14,361 nucleotides of DNA, taken from assembly GCA_938001995.1 (NCBI GenBank), contig CALLAV010000161.1:1-14361 (forward strand). Direction: 5' to 3'. The notes beneath the pieces were generated by a model. That model searched no databases, was not told where the DNA came from, and saw only the letters and a list, made by a program, of their open reading frames with translations. The DNA comes from an uncultured Amylibacter sp. GTDB lineage: Bacteria > Pseudomonadota > Alphaproteobacteria > Rhodobacterales > Rhodobacteraceae. Positions 6,327-13,211 of this stretch are shown one piece after another. Numbering within the stretch: the stretch's first letter is position 1; every line of letters starts with the position of its first letter. Made by a program: the position numbers and the translations under genes.

Positions 6327-7700
6327 ATGCAAACTGACATTTTTGGCAACACTCTTTCTTTGGCAAATCCCGCCGCATGCTATGAATGGAACAAGATGCA
6401 ATTGGGGTTCCTTGCACATGCTGCGGTGACGCCAACGCATTTGGCGGCTGTGCTGGAAGCAGAGCCAGATTTCGCACTGGCCCATGCTGCGAAGGGTTTG
6501 TTTTATCTGATGTTGGGAAGACGCGAGTTGATCCAAACGGCGCAAGACGCCTTCACGTCTGCACAAGCTGCATTGAAGAAACAACCTGCCACGCCGCGCG
6601 AACAAAAGTTCGTTCAGGCGCTGGGCCATTGGTTGAACAAACATCCAAAAGCATCGCGCGATTGTATGGAGGACGTGCTTCTACTGGCCCCAAAAGACGC
6701 GCTTGCCATGAAAATCAGCCACGCGATTTCCTTTATTCTTGGCGATGCGCAGGGCATGCGTACGTCGATTGAAGCTGTCATGCCCGCCTACGATGAAAGC
6801 CATGCTGGATACGGATATCTTCACGGCTGCTATGCGTTTGCGCTGGAAGAAACAGGCGAATATCAACGGGCCGAAGCAGCTGGAATCATGGGTATGGACT
6901 TCGCGCCAGACGATGCTTGGGGTCTACATGCTGTCGCGCATGTCTACGATATGACTGCCAATGCCAAAAGCGGTTTGCTGTGGTTGAACGGGCGCGAAAA
7001 CGCTTGGGCCCATTGCAACAATTTCCGCTATCACGTTTGGTGGCACAAGGCGCTGATGCATCTGGATCAGGGCCAAGTGGACGAGGTGTTCGCGCTCTAT
7101 GATCATGAAATCCGCAAAGACAAAACTGATGACTATCGTGATATTTCCAACGCCACGTCACTGCTAAGCCGGATGGAGCTGGAAGGGATCAACGTTGGCA
7201 ACCGTTGGGAAGAGCTGGCGGATATTTCTGAAACCCGCACCGAAGACGGCTGCCTAATCTTTGCCGATCTGCACTACATGATGGCGCTGGTCGGTGGGGA
7301 CCGCGATGCGGCGATCCAGTCCATGATGACGCGCCTACATGCAGATGCTGGCGACAAAATAAGCGAGATTAACCAAGCCATGGCCGACCCAGGCTTGGCC
7401 GCTGCTGCTGGGCTCGAAGCTTTTGGCGAAGCGAATTACGAGGCCGCGTTTCAAAACCTATCCAAAGCACGCGCAACGATGCAGCTTGCAGGCGGCAGTC
7501 ACGCGCAACGTGACGTGTTCGAACGTCTTACAATTGATGCGGGTATTCGCGGGGGCTATCTAAGCGAAGCACGCACCATTTTAAACGACCGCAAAGCACG
7601 ACGCGGAGGAGCCGAGGACCGCTACGCCGCTGTTCGGTATGAGATGATTTCCGCCAGTTTGAATGGCAAGAGCACTGGACAACCCGTCGCCGCCGAATAA
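6327..7700 (+). CDS. TTC38-like tetratricopeptide repeat protein
   Basis: This 457-residue protein has no signal peptide or membrane segment and is built mostly of helical hairpins of the tetratricopeptide type. It resembles the TTC38 family (named after a human protein). Family-typical pieces are the repeat around YLHGCYAFALEETGEYQRA and WGLHAVAHVYDM, then NNFRYHVWWHKALMHLDQG and the YDHEIR segment after it. Histidines and tryptophans in these stretches are conserved in the family as I know it, which hints at a binding pocket. Its biochemical role is unknown. The ATG at 6327 is chosen over upstream in-frame starts (from 6246) because GAGGA (6316-6320) is 6 bases from it and the upstream residues look non-coding. 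It lies 147 bases after the ThDP gene and 39 bases before opgC, so it may share a transcript with opgC-opgH. Confidence 0.8.
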   Translation: MQTDIFGNTLSLANPAACYEWNKMQLGFLAHAAVTPTHLAAVLEAEPDFALAHAAKGLFYLMLGRRELIQTAQDAFTSAQAALKKQPATPREQKFVQALGHWLNKHPKASRDCMEDVLLLAPKDALAMKISHAISFILGDAQGMRTSIEAVMPAYDESHAGYGYLHGCYAFALEETGEYQRAEAAGIMGMDFAPDDAWGLHAVAHVYDMTANAKSGLLWLNGRENAWAHCNNFRYHVWWHKALMHLDQGQVDEVFALYDHEIRKDKTDDYRDISNATSLLSRMELEGINVGNRWEELADISETRTEDGCLIFADLHYMMALVGGDRDAAIQSMMTRLHADAGDKISEINQAMADPGLAAAAGLEAFGEANYEAAFQNLSKARATMQLAGGSHAQRDVFERLTIDAGIRGGYLSEARTILNDRKARRGGAEDRYAAVRYEMISASLNGKSTGQPVAAE

Positions 7701-7739
7701 AACACCAGCCTTCTGCACCTGCTTTTGGACGCAATCCCA

Positions 7740-8918
7740 ATGACACCCCAAACCGCCAACACCGCACAGCCAGCGCCCGTGAGCATTCGGGACCCGCGGC
7801 TCGATTTTTATCGGGGCATTGCGATGTTCATCATCTTGATCGCGCATGTGCCGGGCAACTTTTGGGCGCTGTGGATCCCTGCGCGTTTTGGTTTTTCTGA
7901 TGCAACCGAGATTTTTGTGTTCTGCTCTGGCATGGCCTCTGCCATTGCCTTTGGCAAAGCGTTTGCAACGCGCGGTTGGTTCCTTGGCACCGCCCGTGTC
8001 GCGTTTCGGGTTTGGCAAGTCTATTGGGCGCACATCGCTGTGTTCTTTGCTATTGCCTTGTTGATGGCGACGTTGAACAGCACGGAATTGTTCAAGAAAG
8101 ACTACATCGGTTCGCTGAATCTCTGGCCCTTTTTCAAGGACACCGCGCCCAATTTGATTGGTCTGATGACGCTGACTTATGTCCCGAATTATTTCGACAT
8201 TCTGCCGATGTATATCGCTATTCTGGCCCTGATGCCGTTTGTCGTAGGCCTTAGAAACATGCACGGCGCACTGGCGATTGTGTTTGTTTTGGTGCTGTGG
8301 CTCGGTGCGAATATGGGTTATCTTTGGATGCCAGCAGAGCCGTGGAGCGAACGCAAATGGTTCTTTAATCCGTTTGGCTGGCAATTGGTGTTCTTCACAG
8401 GTTTTGCGCTGATGTCAGGCTGGTTGCCGCAGCCGCCTTTGAACAAATGGCTGGTGGCTTTGGCGATTGTGATCGTTCTTGCAACTGTGCCGTTCGCATA
8501 TTTCCGCGTGCTGCGCGCCTTTCCCGAATTCAAAGCGATTGCCGGGGACATCAAATTCCTGACCACCAAAACCGAGTTTGGTTTGTTCCGCTACATCCAC
8601 TTCCTTGCGCTCGCCTACCTTGGCTGGGCCGTCGCGGGCGAGGGGGGGCAACGCCTTATCGCAAGAGGGCAAAGCGTTTTTGCCAAAGCATGGCGCGTGA
8701 TTTTGAAAATCATTATGAAAGTCGGCCAGCAATCCCTTGCGGTCTTTGTTTTCTCGATGGTGCTCGCTCGCTTCATCGGCTTCATGTTTGACCAACTGGG
8801 ACGGGACACTTGGACCGTGGTGGCAGGCAACCTCATCGGGTTTGTGTTGATCACCAGCATCGCTTATCTCGCAGGTTGGTTCAAATCCCAACCTTGGCGC
8901 GCGCGGCCAGCCAAATGA
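7740..8918 (+). CDS. opgC: OpgC, succinyltransferase of osmoregulated periplasmic glucans
   Basis: The product is a 392-residue polytopic inner-membrane protein of the OpgC family, related to membrane acyltransferases. Known members transfer succinyl groups onto periplasmic glucans, giving them negative charge. The signature is the N-terminal RDPRLDFYRGIAMFIILIAH, followed by VPGN (about residues 17-40). About ten hydrophobic segments follow, ending in a basic cytoplasmic-type tail WRARPAK. The ATG at 7740 is chosen over the in-frame TTG at 7725 because it starts closer to the conserved RD-RLDF motif; no strong Shine-Dalgarno is visible for either. Its stop overlaps the opgH start (ATGA, 8915-8918), so the two are translationally coupled. 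In Rhodobacter sphaeroides opgC is described as part of the opgGIH operon; here it precedes opgH directly. Confidence 0.88.
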   Translation: MTPQTANTAQPAPVSIRDPRLDFYRGIAMFIILIAHVPGNFWALWIPARFGFSDATEIFVFCSGMASAIAFGKAFATRGWFLGTARVAFRVWQVYWAHIAVFFAIALLMATLNSTELFKKDYIGSLNLWPFFKDTAPNLIGLMTLTYVPNYFDILPMYIAILALMPFVVGLRNMHGALAIVFVLVLWLGANMGYLWMPAEPWSERKWFFNPFGWQLVFFTGFALMSGWLPQPPLNKWLVALAIVIVLATVPFAYFRVLRAFPEFKAIAGDIKFLTTKTEFGLFRYIHFLALAYLGWAVAGEGGQRLIARGQSVFAKAWRVILKIIMKVGQQSLAVFVFSMVLARFIGFMFDQLGRDTWTVVAGNLIGFVLITSIAYLAGWFKSQPWRARPAK

Positions 8919-10855
8919 ACAGTTTCACACCAATCCATCCCCTTCAAGGAACCGTGCGTCGCGCGGACGAATCCTTGGATATGACGGGGCAAGTTTGGAT
9001 GCCACCGCGCAGTCCCTTAAGCATGCCGACGCAAGATTTTTCTTCAACATTTGTGGACACGCAGGTTACGGCGCCTCATACGCCTGTGCGTATTTGGTTG
9101 CGCCGTGGTGTGACGCTCGGCACGGCGGTCGTTGCAACGGTTGGCGTGGTTTCATGGCTCGCTGTAATGTTGGCGGGGGATGGCCTGACGGGGTTAGAGG
9201 CACTATGGCTCAGCCTCATTTTTGCAACGTTTCTTTGGATTGCCTTCACTTTCGTGTCCGCCTGTTTGGGCATGATCGTCGCTTTTCAGGGCGAAAAAGC
9301 CCAGCCACAAACGCCCCATACAGCGCTGAACGTTGCCGTGCTTTCGCCGATTTACAACGAAAGCCCAAGCCATGTGTTTGGCAACGTTGCTGCGATGCTG
9401 GAGCAGTTGCACAAAGTGCAGTCGCCACACAGCTACAGTTTCTTTTTGCTCAGTGACACGCAAGACCCGGATATCGCGTTGCTCGAAGAAGAGGCGATGT
9501 TGCATTTGCGTGCGCAGATGCGGTTCGACTTTCCAATCTACTATCGCCGCCGACGTGCAAATACCGATCGTAAAACGGGCAATTTGGCCCATTGGATTCA
9601 GAACTGGGGCGGGTCCTATGATGCGATGTTGGTGTTTGATGCGGACAGTTTGATGTCAGCAAATGGCATCCAGCAATTGACCGATACACTGGCGATTGAT
9701 CCAACACTGGGACTGGTGCAAACCTGCCCGCGCTTGTTCGGCTCTGACACGCTGTTTGGGACCATGCAACAGTTTTCGAGCGCCGCTTTTGGCCTGTTCC
9801 CCGCATTAGGAGAGGCGTTTTGGTCAGATCGCGAAGCCAACTATCACGGCCACAACGCGATCATGCGCACTGCGGCCTTTGCGGCCTGTGCTGGACTGCC
9901 TTACCTCAAGGATCGCAAAGGCAATGACACCCTGATTTTTTCGCATGATTTTGTCGAAGCCTCGCTTTTGCGACGGGCAGGTTGGGGGGTGCGGATGGTT
10001 CCAACGCTGGACCCTACGTACGAGGAAACGCCAACCACGCTGATTGATTATATCTTGCGGGATCGACGCTGGTGCCAAGGCAACATGCAGCACCTGCGCA
10101 TCATGTGGAGCCGTGGGTTTCACGCCGTATCCCGTTTTCACCTCGGGCAGAATGCGCTGACCTATCTGATGTCACCGTTGTGGTTTTCTCTGGTGATTAT
10201 TGGTGCGATTTTGGGCACGTCGAATGGGGGCGGAATTCTGGCTTTCGTCGCCGGCGCACCCGCGTCAGAGTTTATCAGTTTTGCGGTTTTGCAGTCATCT
10301 GGTCTTTGGCTGCTTGCTATTGTTTATGCGCTTTTGATCGCACCCAAACTTGCGGGCGCGGCGCGCATTTTGGCGCGGGATCGTTTTGTGAAACCGTTCA
10401 AAGGGCGCATGATATTCACGATTGGCACGGTGTTGGAACTGATCGGTTCCATGGCCATTGCACCGATTTTGATGGTGCAGCAAACCAAAGCGATTATTGG
10501 CATTTTAATCGGCAAGCACGAGGTTTGGGGTCCGCAAAAACGGTACGGAGCACGCTATGGCATTGTGACCGTGCTGCGATTCCATTGGATCGAAACACTG
10601 CTTGGTGCGGTGTTAAGCATGGGTATGATTGGCGGTGTTGTTTCGCTGTGGTTGCTGCCCATCGCCGTCAGTTTGGTCGGCGCAGTTGGTCTATCGTTGT
10701 TGAGCGGATACAACCTTCGGGCCAAGACCAAGGCGCTGTTCGCGACGCCTTTTGAAACAGATGTTCCAGGTATCGTTGCCTTGGCACAAACCCATCAAGC
10801 AAAGATCGCAAACACCCCGTTTCACCTGCCGCCAACACAAATGGCGGCAGAGTAG
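8915..10855 (+). CDS. opgH: OpgH/MdoH, glucan glucosyltransferase
   Basis: This 646-residue inner-membrane family 2 glycosyltransferase polymerises glucose from UDP-glucose into the backbone of osmoregulated periplasmic glucans. A cytoplasmic N-terminal stretch (1-60) is followed by two membrane segments (about 65-125) and then the catalytic GT2 domain. That domain shows NVAVLSPIYNES (139-150), the DxD motif DAD (242-244), HDFVEA with the catalytic-base Asp345, and the RDRRW form of the (Q/R)xxRW motif (382-386). Several C-terminal membrane segments follow (about 410-600). It is shorter than the 847-residue Escherichia coli protein, mainly at the ends, as is usual in alphaproteobacteria. The start is the ATG inside the opgC stop overlap; the frame is open further upstream but only as shadow. 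The gene ends one base from the convergent znuA stop. Confidence 0.92.
   Translation: MNSFTPIHPLQGTVRRADESLDMTGQVWMPPRSPLSMPTQDFSSTFVDTQVTAPHTPVRIWLRRGVTLGTAVVATVGVVSWLAVMLAGDGLTGLEALWLSLIFATFLWIAFTFVSACLGMIVAFQGEKAQPQTPHTALNVAVLSPIYNESPSHVFGNVAAMLEQLHKVQSPHSYSFFLLSDTQDPDIALLEEEAMLHLRAQMRFDFPIYYRRRRANTDRKTGNLAHWIQNWGGSYDAMLVFDADSLMSANGIQQLTDTLAIDPTLGLVQTCPRLFGSDTLFGTMQQFSSAAFGLFPALGEAFWSDREANYHGHNAIMRTAAFAACAGLPYLKDRKGNDTLIFSHDFVEASLLRRAGWGVRMVPTLDPTYEETPTTLIDYILRDRRWCQGNMQHLRIMWSRGFHAVSRFHLGQNALTYLMSPLWFSLVIIGAILGTSNGGGILAFVAGAPASEFISFAVLQSSGLWLLAIVYALLIAPKLAGAARILARDRFVKPFKGRMIFTIGTVLELIGSMAIAPILMVQQTKAIIGILIGKHEVWGPQKRYGARYGIVTVLRFHWIETLLGAVLSMGMIGGVVSLWLLPIAVSLVGAVGLSLLSGYNLRAKTKALFATPFETDVPGIVALAQTHQAKIANTPFHLPPTQMAAE
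10825..10849. terminator. Perfect 9-bp hairpin between convergent opgH and znuA
   Basis: CTGCCGCCA (10825-10833) and TGGCGGCAG (10841-10849) are perfect complements with a 7-base loop ACACAAA. They lie within the last codons of opgH and just beyond the znuA stop. The strong GC stem can form in RNA from either strand, so it may act as a shared stop for both transcripts. Neither strand has a U-tract after it, so the action may be pausing or protection of 3' ends rather than intrinsic termination. Confidence 0.45.
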
Positions 10856-10856
10856 A

Positions 10857-11924
10857 TTACGGTTTCAAGCAGGTCGCGAATTGATCCGCAAGTCCATTGA
10901 GAACTCCGAGATAAAGACTTGGTCCAAGCGTTTGAGTCGCCCCAATAGGGTCGATTTGCGCACTTCGCACGGACGTGCCTTCGATGACCGTTTCTACCAA
11001 TCCGCTGTTAAATTGCGCTTCGGTGAACACGCAAGTGACGTTCTTTTCGCTAAGAGTTTCACGAATTTGCGACAGTCGAGCGGGGCTTGGTTGGCTGGCA
11101 TCGCCAATCGAGATTGATCCATCTGCGCGCAATCCGAAACGGGTTTCAAAGTACTGATAAGCATCGTGGAACACGATGAAATTCTGCCCCTCGCTTGGCT
11201 TTAATTTTGCTTCGATCTGCGTGATCGCACCGCGGATGTCGGCAATCGCCGCAGAGGCGTTTCGTTCGTAAGTCGCGGCATTTTCAGGATCAGCAGCGGA
11301 AACCTGTTTGGCAATCAACTCCACCCAAGTGATAGCATTTAACGGGTCGAGCCACGCGTGAGGATCGATCCCATCGTGGTCATGCGCGTGATCGTGATCA
11401 TGATCATCGTGCTTTGTTTTATGCTCTCCATGCTCCTCGTGGTCGTCATGGTCCGCGTGTTCTTCATGTTTGGCGTGCTCGTCGTGATCTTTGTGTTCAT
11501 CGTGGGCATCGGCGTCATGCTCTTCATGTTCAGAATGCTTGTCGCCAGTCGCAAATTCTTCAATGCTGCGAAACGCATAGGTTTGCGTCCCCTCGGCATC
11601 CAAAAGCGTGATGATTTCAGCGTCCTGACTGAGGTTGTCGAGCGATTTTTCCAACCACGGAGTCAATTCATGGCCCATCCAAAAGATCAGATCTGCTTTT
11701 TCCAAAGCGAGCGCTTGGGACGGGCGCATCGAAAACCCATGGGGTGACGCATTGGTTGGAACGATCACTTCGGGCGTGCTAACACCGTCCATCACCATCG
11801 CAGCGAGGGATTGGACGGGCGGAATATCCGTTACGACGCGTGGCGGTTCGGCCATGACAGAGGTTGAAAGGAGCGACCAAGCGGTCACAGACAGAAGAGC
11901 AGGGCGAGTGTAATAATATAACAT
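10857..11924 (-). CDS. znuA: ZnuA, periplasmic zinc-binding protein of the ZnuABC importer
   Basis: This 355-residue cluster A-I (TroA/ZnuA family) solute-binding protein delivers Zn(II) to ZnuB/ZnuC. A signal peptide covers residues 1-25 (ending SVMA-EPPR). Likely zinc ligands are His62 in SPHGFSMRP, His189 in DPHAWLDP, His253 in FHDAYQYF and an acidic residue in the C-terminal lobe (Asp325 in QIDPIG). Between the first two lies the His/Asp/Glu-rich loop typical of ZnuA: 19 histidines in residues 130-183, unusually long. The ATG at 11924 is required for a complete signal peptide, though its first codons overlap a Zur-type box and no Shine-Dalgarno precedes it, so the mRNA may be leaderless. 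The gene diverges from zur-znuCB. Repression by Zur under zinc sufficiency is expected. Confidence 0.95.
   Translation of the reverse strand: MLYYYTRPALLSVTAWSLLSTSVMAEPPRVVTDIPPVQSLAAMVMDGVSTPEVIVPTNASPHGFSMRPSQALALEKADLIFWMGHELTPWLEKSLDNLSQDAEIITLLDAEGTQTYAFRSIEEFATGDKHSEHEEHDADAHDEHKDHDEHAKHEEHADHDDHEEHGEHKTKHDDHDHDHAHDHDGIDPHAWLDPLNAITWVELIAKQVSAADPENAATYERNASAAIADIRGAITQIEAKLKPSEGQNFIVFHDAYQYFETRFGLRADGSISIGDASQPSPARLSQIRETLSEKNVTCVFTEAQFNSGLVETVIEGTSVRSAQIDPIGATQTLGPSLYLGVLNGLADQFATCLKP
11376..11537 (-). repeat. Histidine-codon-rich low-complexity tract within znuA
   Basis: Codons 130-183 of znuA form an imperfect tandem pattern in which His recurs every third residue (130, 133, 136, then 141 to 168 in steps of 3), switching to every second residue at 175-183. 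The other positions are Asp, Glu, Lys or Ala. At DNA level this is a CAT/CAC-rich imperfect short repeat, prone to length variation. It encodes the zinc-chelating loop. Confidence 0.85.
11909..11923. promoter_or_regulatory. Zur-type box 1, overlapping the znuA start codon
   Basis: TGTAATAATATAACA is an almost perfect palindrome and differs at one defined position from the proteobacterial Zur pattern TGTTATA-N-TATAACA. It covers znuA codons 1-5 and the predicted transcription start. Its centre (11916) is 30 bases from that of box 2. Zur with zinc bound here would block initiation of znuA. Confidence 0.75.
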
Positions 11925-11930
11925 GGTGGA

Positions 11931-11959
11931 TTGATAGTTGTTACCTTATAACATATCAA
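11931..11959. promoter_or_regulatory. Symmetrical divergent promoter for znuA and zur
   Basis: TTGATA (11931-11936) and TATCAA (11954-11959) are reverse complements separated by 17 bases. Read on the plus strand they are a -35 (5 of 6 to TTGACA) and a -10 (4 of 6 to TATAAT) for zur. Read on the minus strand the same bases give an identical pair for znuA. The predicted znuA start of transcription falls at about 11924, its ATG; that of zur falls near 11966, leaving a short leader with AGATAGG before its ATG. Confidence 0.6.
11939..11953. promoter_or_regulatory. Zur-type box 2, within the promoter spacer
   Basis: TGTTACCTTATAACA matches TGTTATA-N-TATAACA at 12 of 14 defined positions. It fills the 17-base spacer of the divergent promoter, so a bound Zur dimer would exclude RNA polymerase from both directions at once. 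Confidence 0.75.
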
Positions 11960-11988
11960 GCGGGAAATTGAGAGATAGGTTCGCAGCC

Positions 11989-12456
11989 ATGACGACAATT
12001 GGATTTGAGACGCACGACCACAGTGCCTGTATGCAGGGCAACATTGAAAAGGTCGCGGAACACTGCGCAAATGCGGGGTTGCAACTGACTCCTGTGCGCC
12101 GTCGTGTTTTAGAGATTTTGCTGCAAGAACATCGCGCTATGGGGGCTTATGACTTGCTGGACAAACTGCGGGCTGAGGGTCTTGGCTCGCAACCTCCTGT
12201 GGTGTATCGCGCGCTCGATTTTTTGGTCACCAACGGGTTCGCCCACAAGATTGAACGCCTCAATGCCTTTGTCGCTTGCACGGATCCCTCTGCGGATCAC
12301 GCGCCGACATTCCTGATTTGCCGCGCCTGCGAATCTGTTGCGGAAACCCACACGCATTTGCAATCCGGCGTGTTGGCCCGCACCGCATCGGACGCAGGGT
12401 TCAAGATTGAACGCACCGTGATCGAAGCCGAAGGCATCTGCCCGAAATGCCAGTAA
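11989..12456 (+). CDS. zur: Zur, zinc-responsive Fur-family repressor
   Basis: This 155-residue Fur-family regulator has a winged-helix DNA-binding part (about 18-90, with LTPVRRRVLEILL and PPVVYRALDFL) followed by the dimerisation and metal domain. The zinc ligands known from Escherichia coli Zur align here: His86 (FAHKIE), Cys97 (FVAC), His104 and Glu119 for the sensing site, and Cys111/Cys114 (CRAC) plus Cys151/Cys154 (CPKC) for the structural site. With zinc it should bind the two boxes upstream and repress znuA and its own operon. The ATG at 11989 is preferred over the open upstream TTG at 11938 because AGATAGG lies before it and the upstream codons overlap the promoter. It overlaps or abuts znuC (the znuC ATG at 12465 is 8 bases after the zur stop) and heads zur-znuC-znuB. 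Confidence 0.92.
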   Translation: MTTIGFETHDHSACMQGNIEKVAEHCANAGLQLTPVRRRVLEILLQEHRAMGAYDLLDKLRAEGLGSQPPVVYRALDFLVTNGFAHKIERLNAFVACTDPSADHAPTFLICRACESVAETHTHLQSGVLARTASDAGFKIERTVIEAEGICPKCQ

Positions 12457-12464
12457 GACACCAC

Positions 12465-13211
12465 ATGACCCCCCTTGTTGAAGCCAAACACCTGTCCGTT
12501 GCGATGAACGGAAACGAGGTGCTGCACGGTGTTGATCTACGACTGGAGCCGAGCGAGATTGTCACCGTTGTTGGACCAAATGGATCGGGGAAATCCACCT
12601 TACTACGCAGCATTATTGGTGCGGTTCCGCTAAGCCACGGGTCCATTCGGTTAAAACCGGGCTTGCGGATCGGGTATGTCCCACAAAAGCTGCATATCGA
12701 CCCGACCTTGCCGATCACTGTTGCTCGGTTTCTTAGCCTGCCGAAATCGGCGTCTGATCAGGACACGAACGCCGCGTTAGAGCGTGCGGGCGTTCGCGAC
12801 CTCAAAAACCGCCAAATGGCGCGGTTGTCTGGTGGGCAATTTCAGCGTGTTCTTTTGGCGCGGGCGTTGCTTTCAAACCCGGAGTTGTTGATCTTGGACG
12901 AAGCCACACAAGGGCTCGATCAGGCTGGATCAGCGGCGTTTTATGCGCAGATTGAAGACATCCGCACAGAACTCGGGTGCGCCGTTTTGATGGTCAGCCA
13001 CGAGTTGCACGTTGTGATGGCGGCATCGGATCGGGTGATCTGTTTGAACGGTCATGTGTGTTGTGAAGGGGCGCCTGAACATGTTGCTTCGGCCCCAGAA
13101 TACCGCGCGTTGTTTGGATCTGGAACGCAAGGTGCGCTGGCGCTGTATCGCCACGAACACAATCACAGCCATGACCATGAACACTCCCACGAACACGAGG
13201 CAGCGGAATGA
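12465..13211 (+). CDS. znuC: ZnuC, ATPase of the zinc ABC importer
   Basis: This 248-residue cytoplasmic ABC ATPase powers zinc uptake through ZnuB. Walker A is GPNGSGKST (37-45), the Q-loop is in YVPQ (Gln74), the signature is LSGGQ (121-125), Walker B is LLILDE (141-146) and the switch His is His179. The C-terminus after the ABC core is a short tail with eight histidines (230-244, every second residue), which could bind zinc on the cytoplasmic side. Two starts are possible. The ATG at 12447 overlaps the end of zur and adds six residues. The ATG at 12465 is preferred because MTPLVEAKHLSV begins at the usual family position. Neither has a clear Shine-Dalgarno, so translation is probably coupled to zur. 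The stop overlaps znuB by ATGA. Confidence 0.94.
   Translation: MTPLVEAKHLSVAMNGNEVLHGVDLRLEPSEIVTVVGPNGSGKSTLLRSIIGAVPLSHGSIRLKPGLRIGYVPQKLHIDPTLPITVARFLSLPKSASDQDTNAALERAGVRDLKNRQMARLSGGQFQRVLLARALLSNPELLILDEATQGLDQAGSAAFYAQIEDIRTELGCAVLMVSHELHVVMAASDRVICLNGHVCCEGAPEHVASAPEYRALFGSGTQGALALYRHEHNHSHDHEHSHEHEAAE

Noticed and set aside
7581..8384. Minus-strand 267-codon open frame antisense to the TPR and opgC genes
   Set aside because: It spans two real plus-strand genes, has no domain, and shows the polar composition of a membrane protein read backwards.
11376..11537. CRISPR-like or satellite array
   Set aside because: The periodic pattern is an in-frame His/Asp/Glu codon tract, with no constant repeat and no spacers.
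11358..11747. Plus-strand open frame of 129 codons antisense to znuA, very hydrophobic
   Set aside because: Its Val/Met/Ile-rich sequence is just the reverse reading of the CAT/GAT/GAA codons of the ZnuA His loop. No ribosome site, and ZnuA is clearly the real gene.
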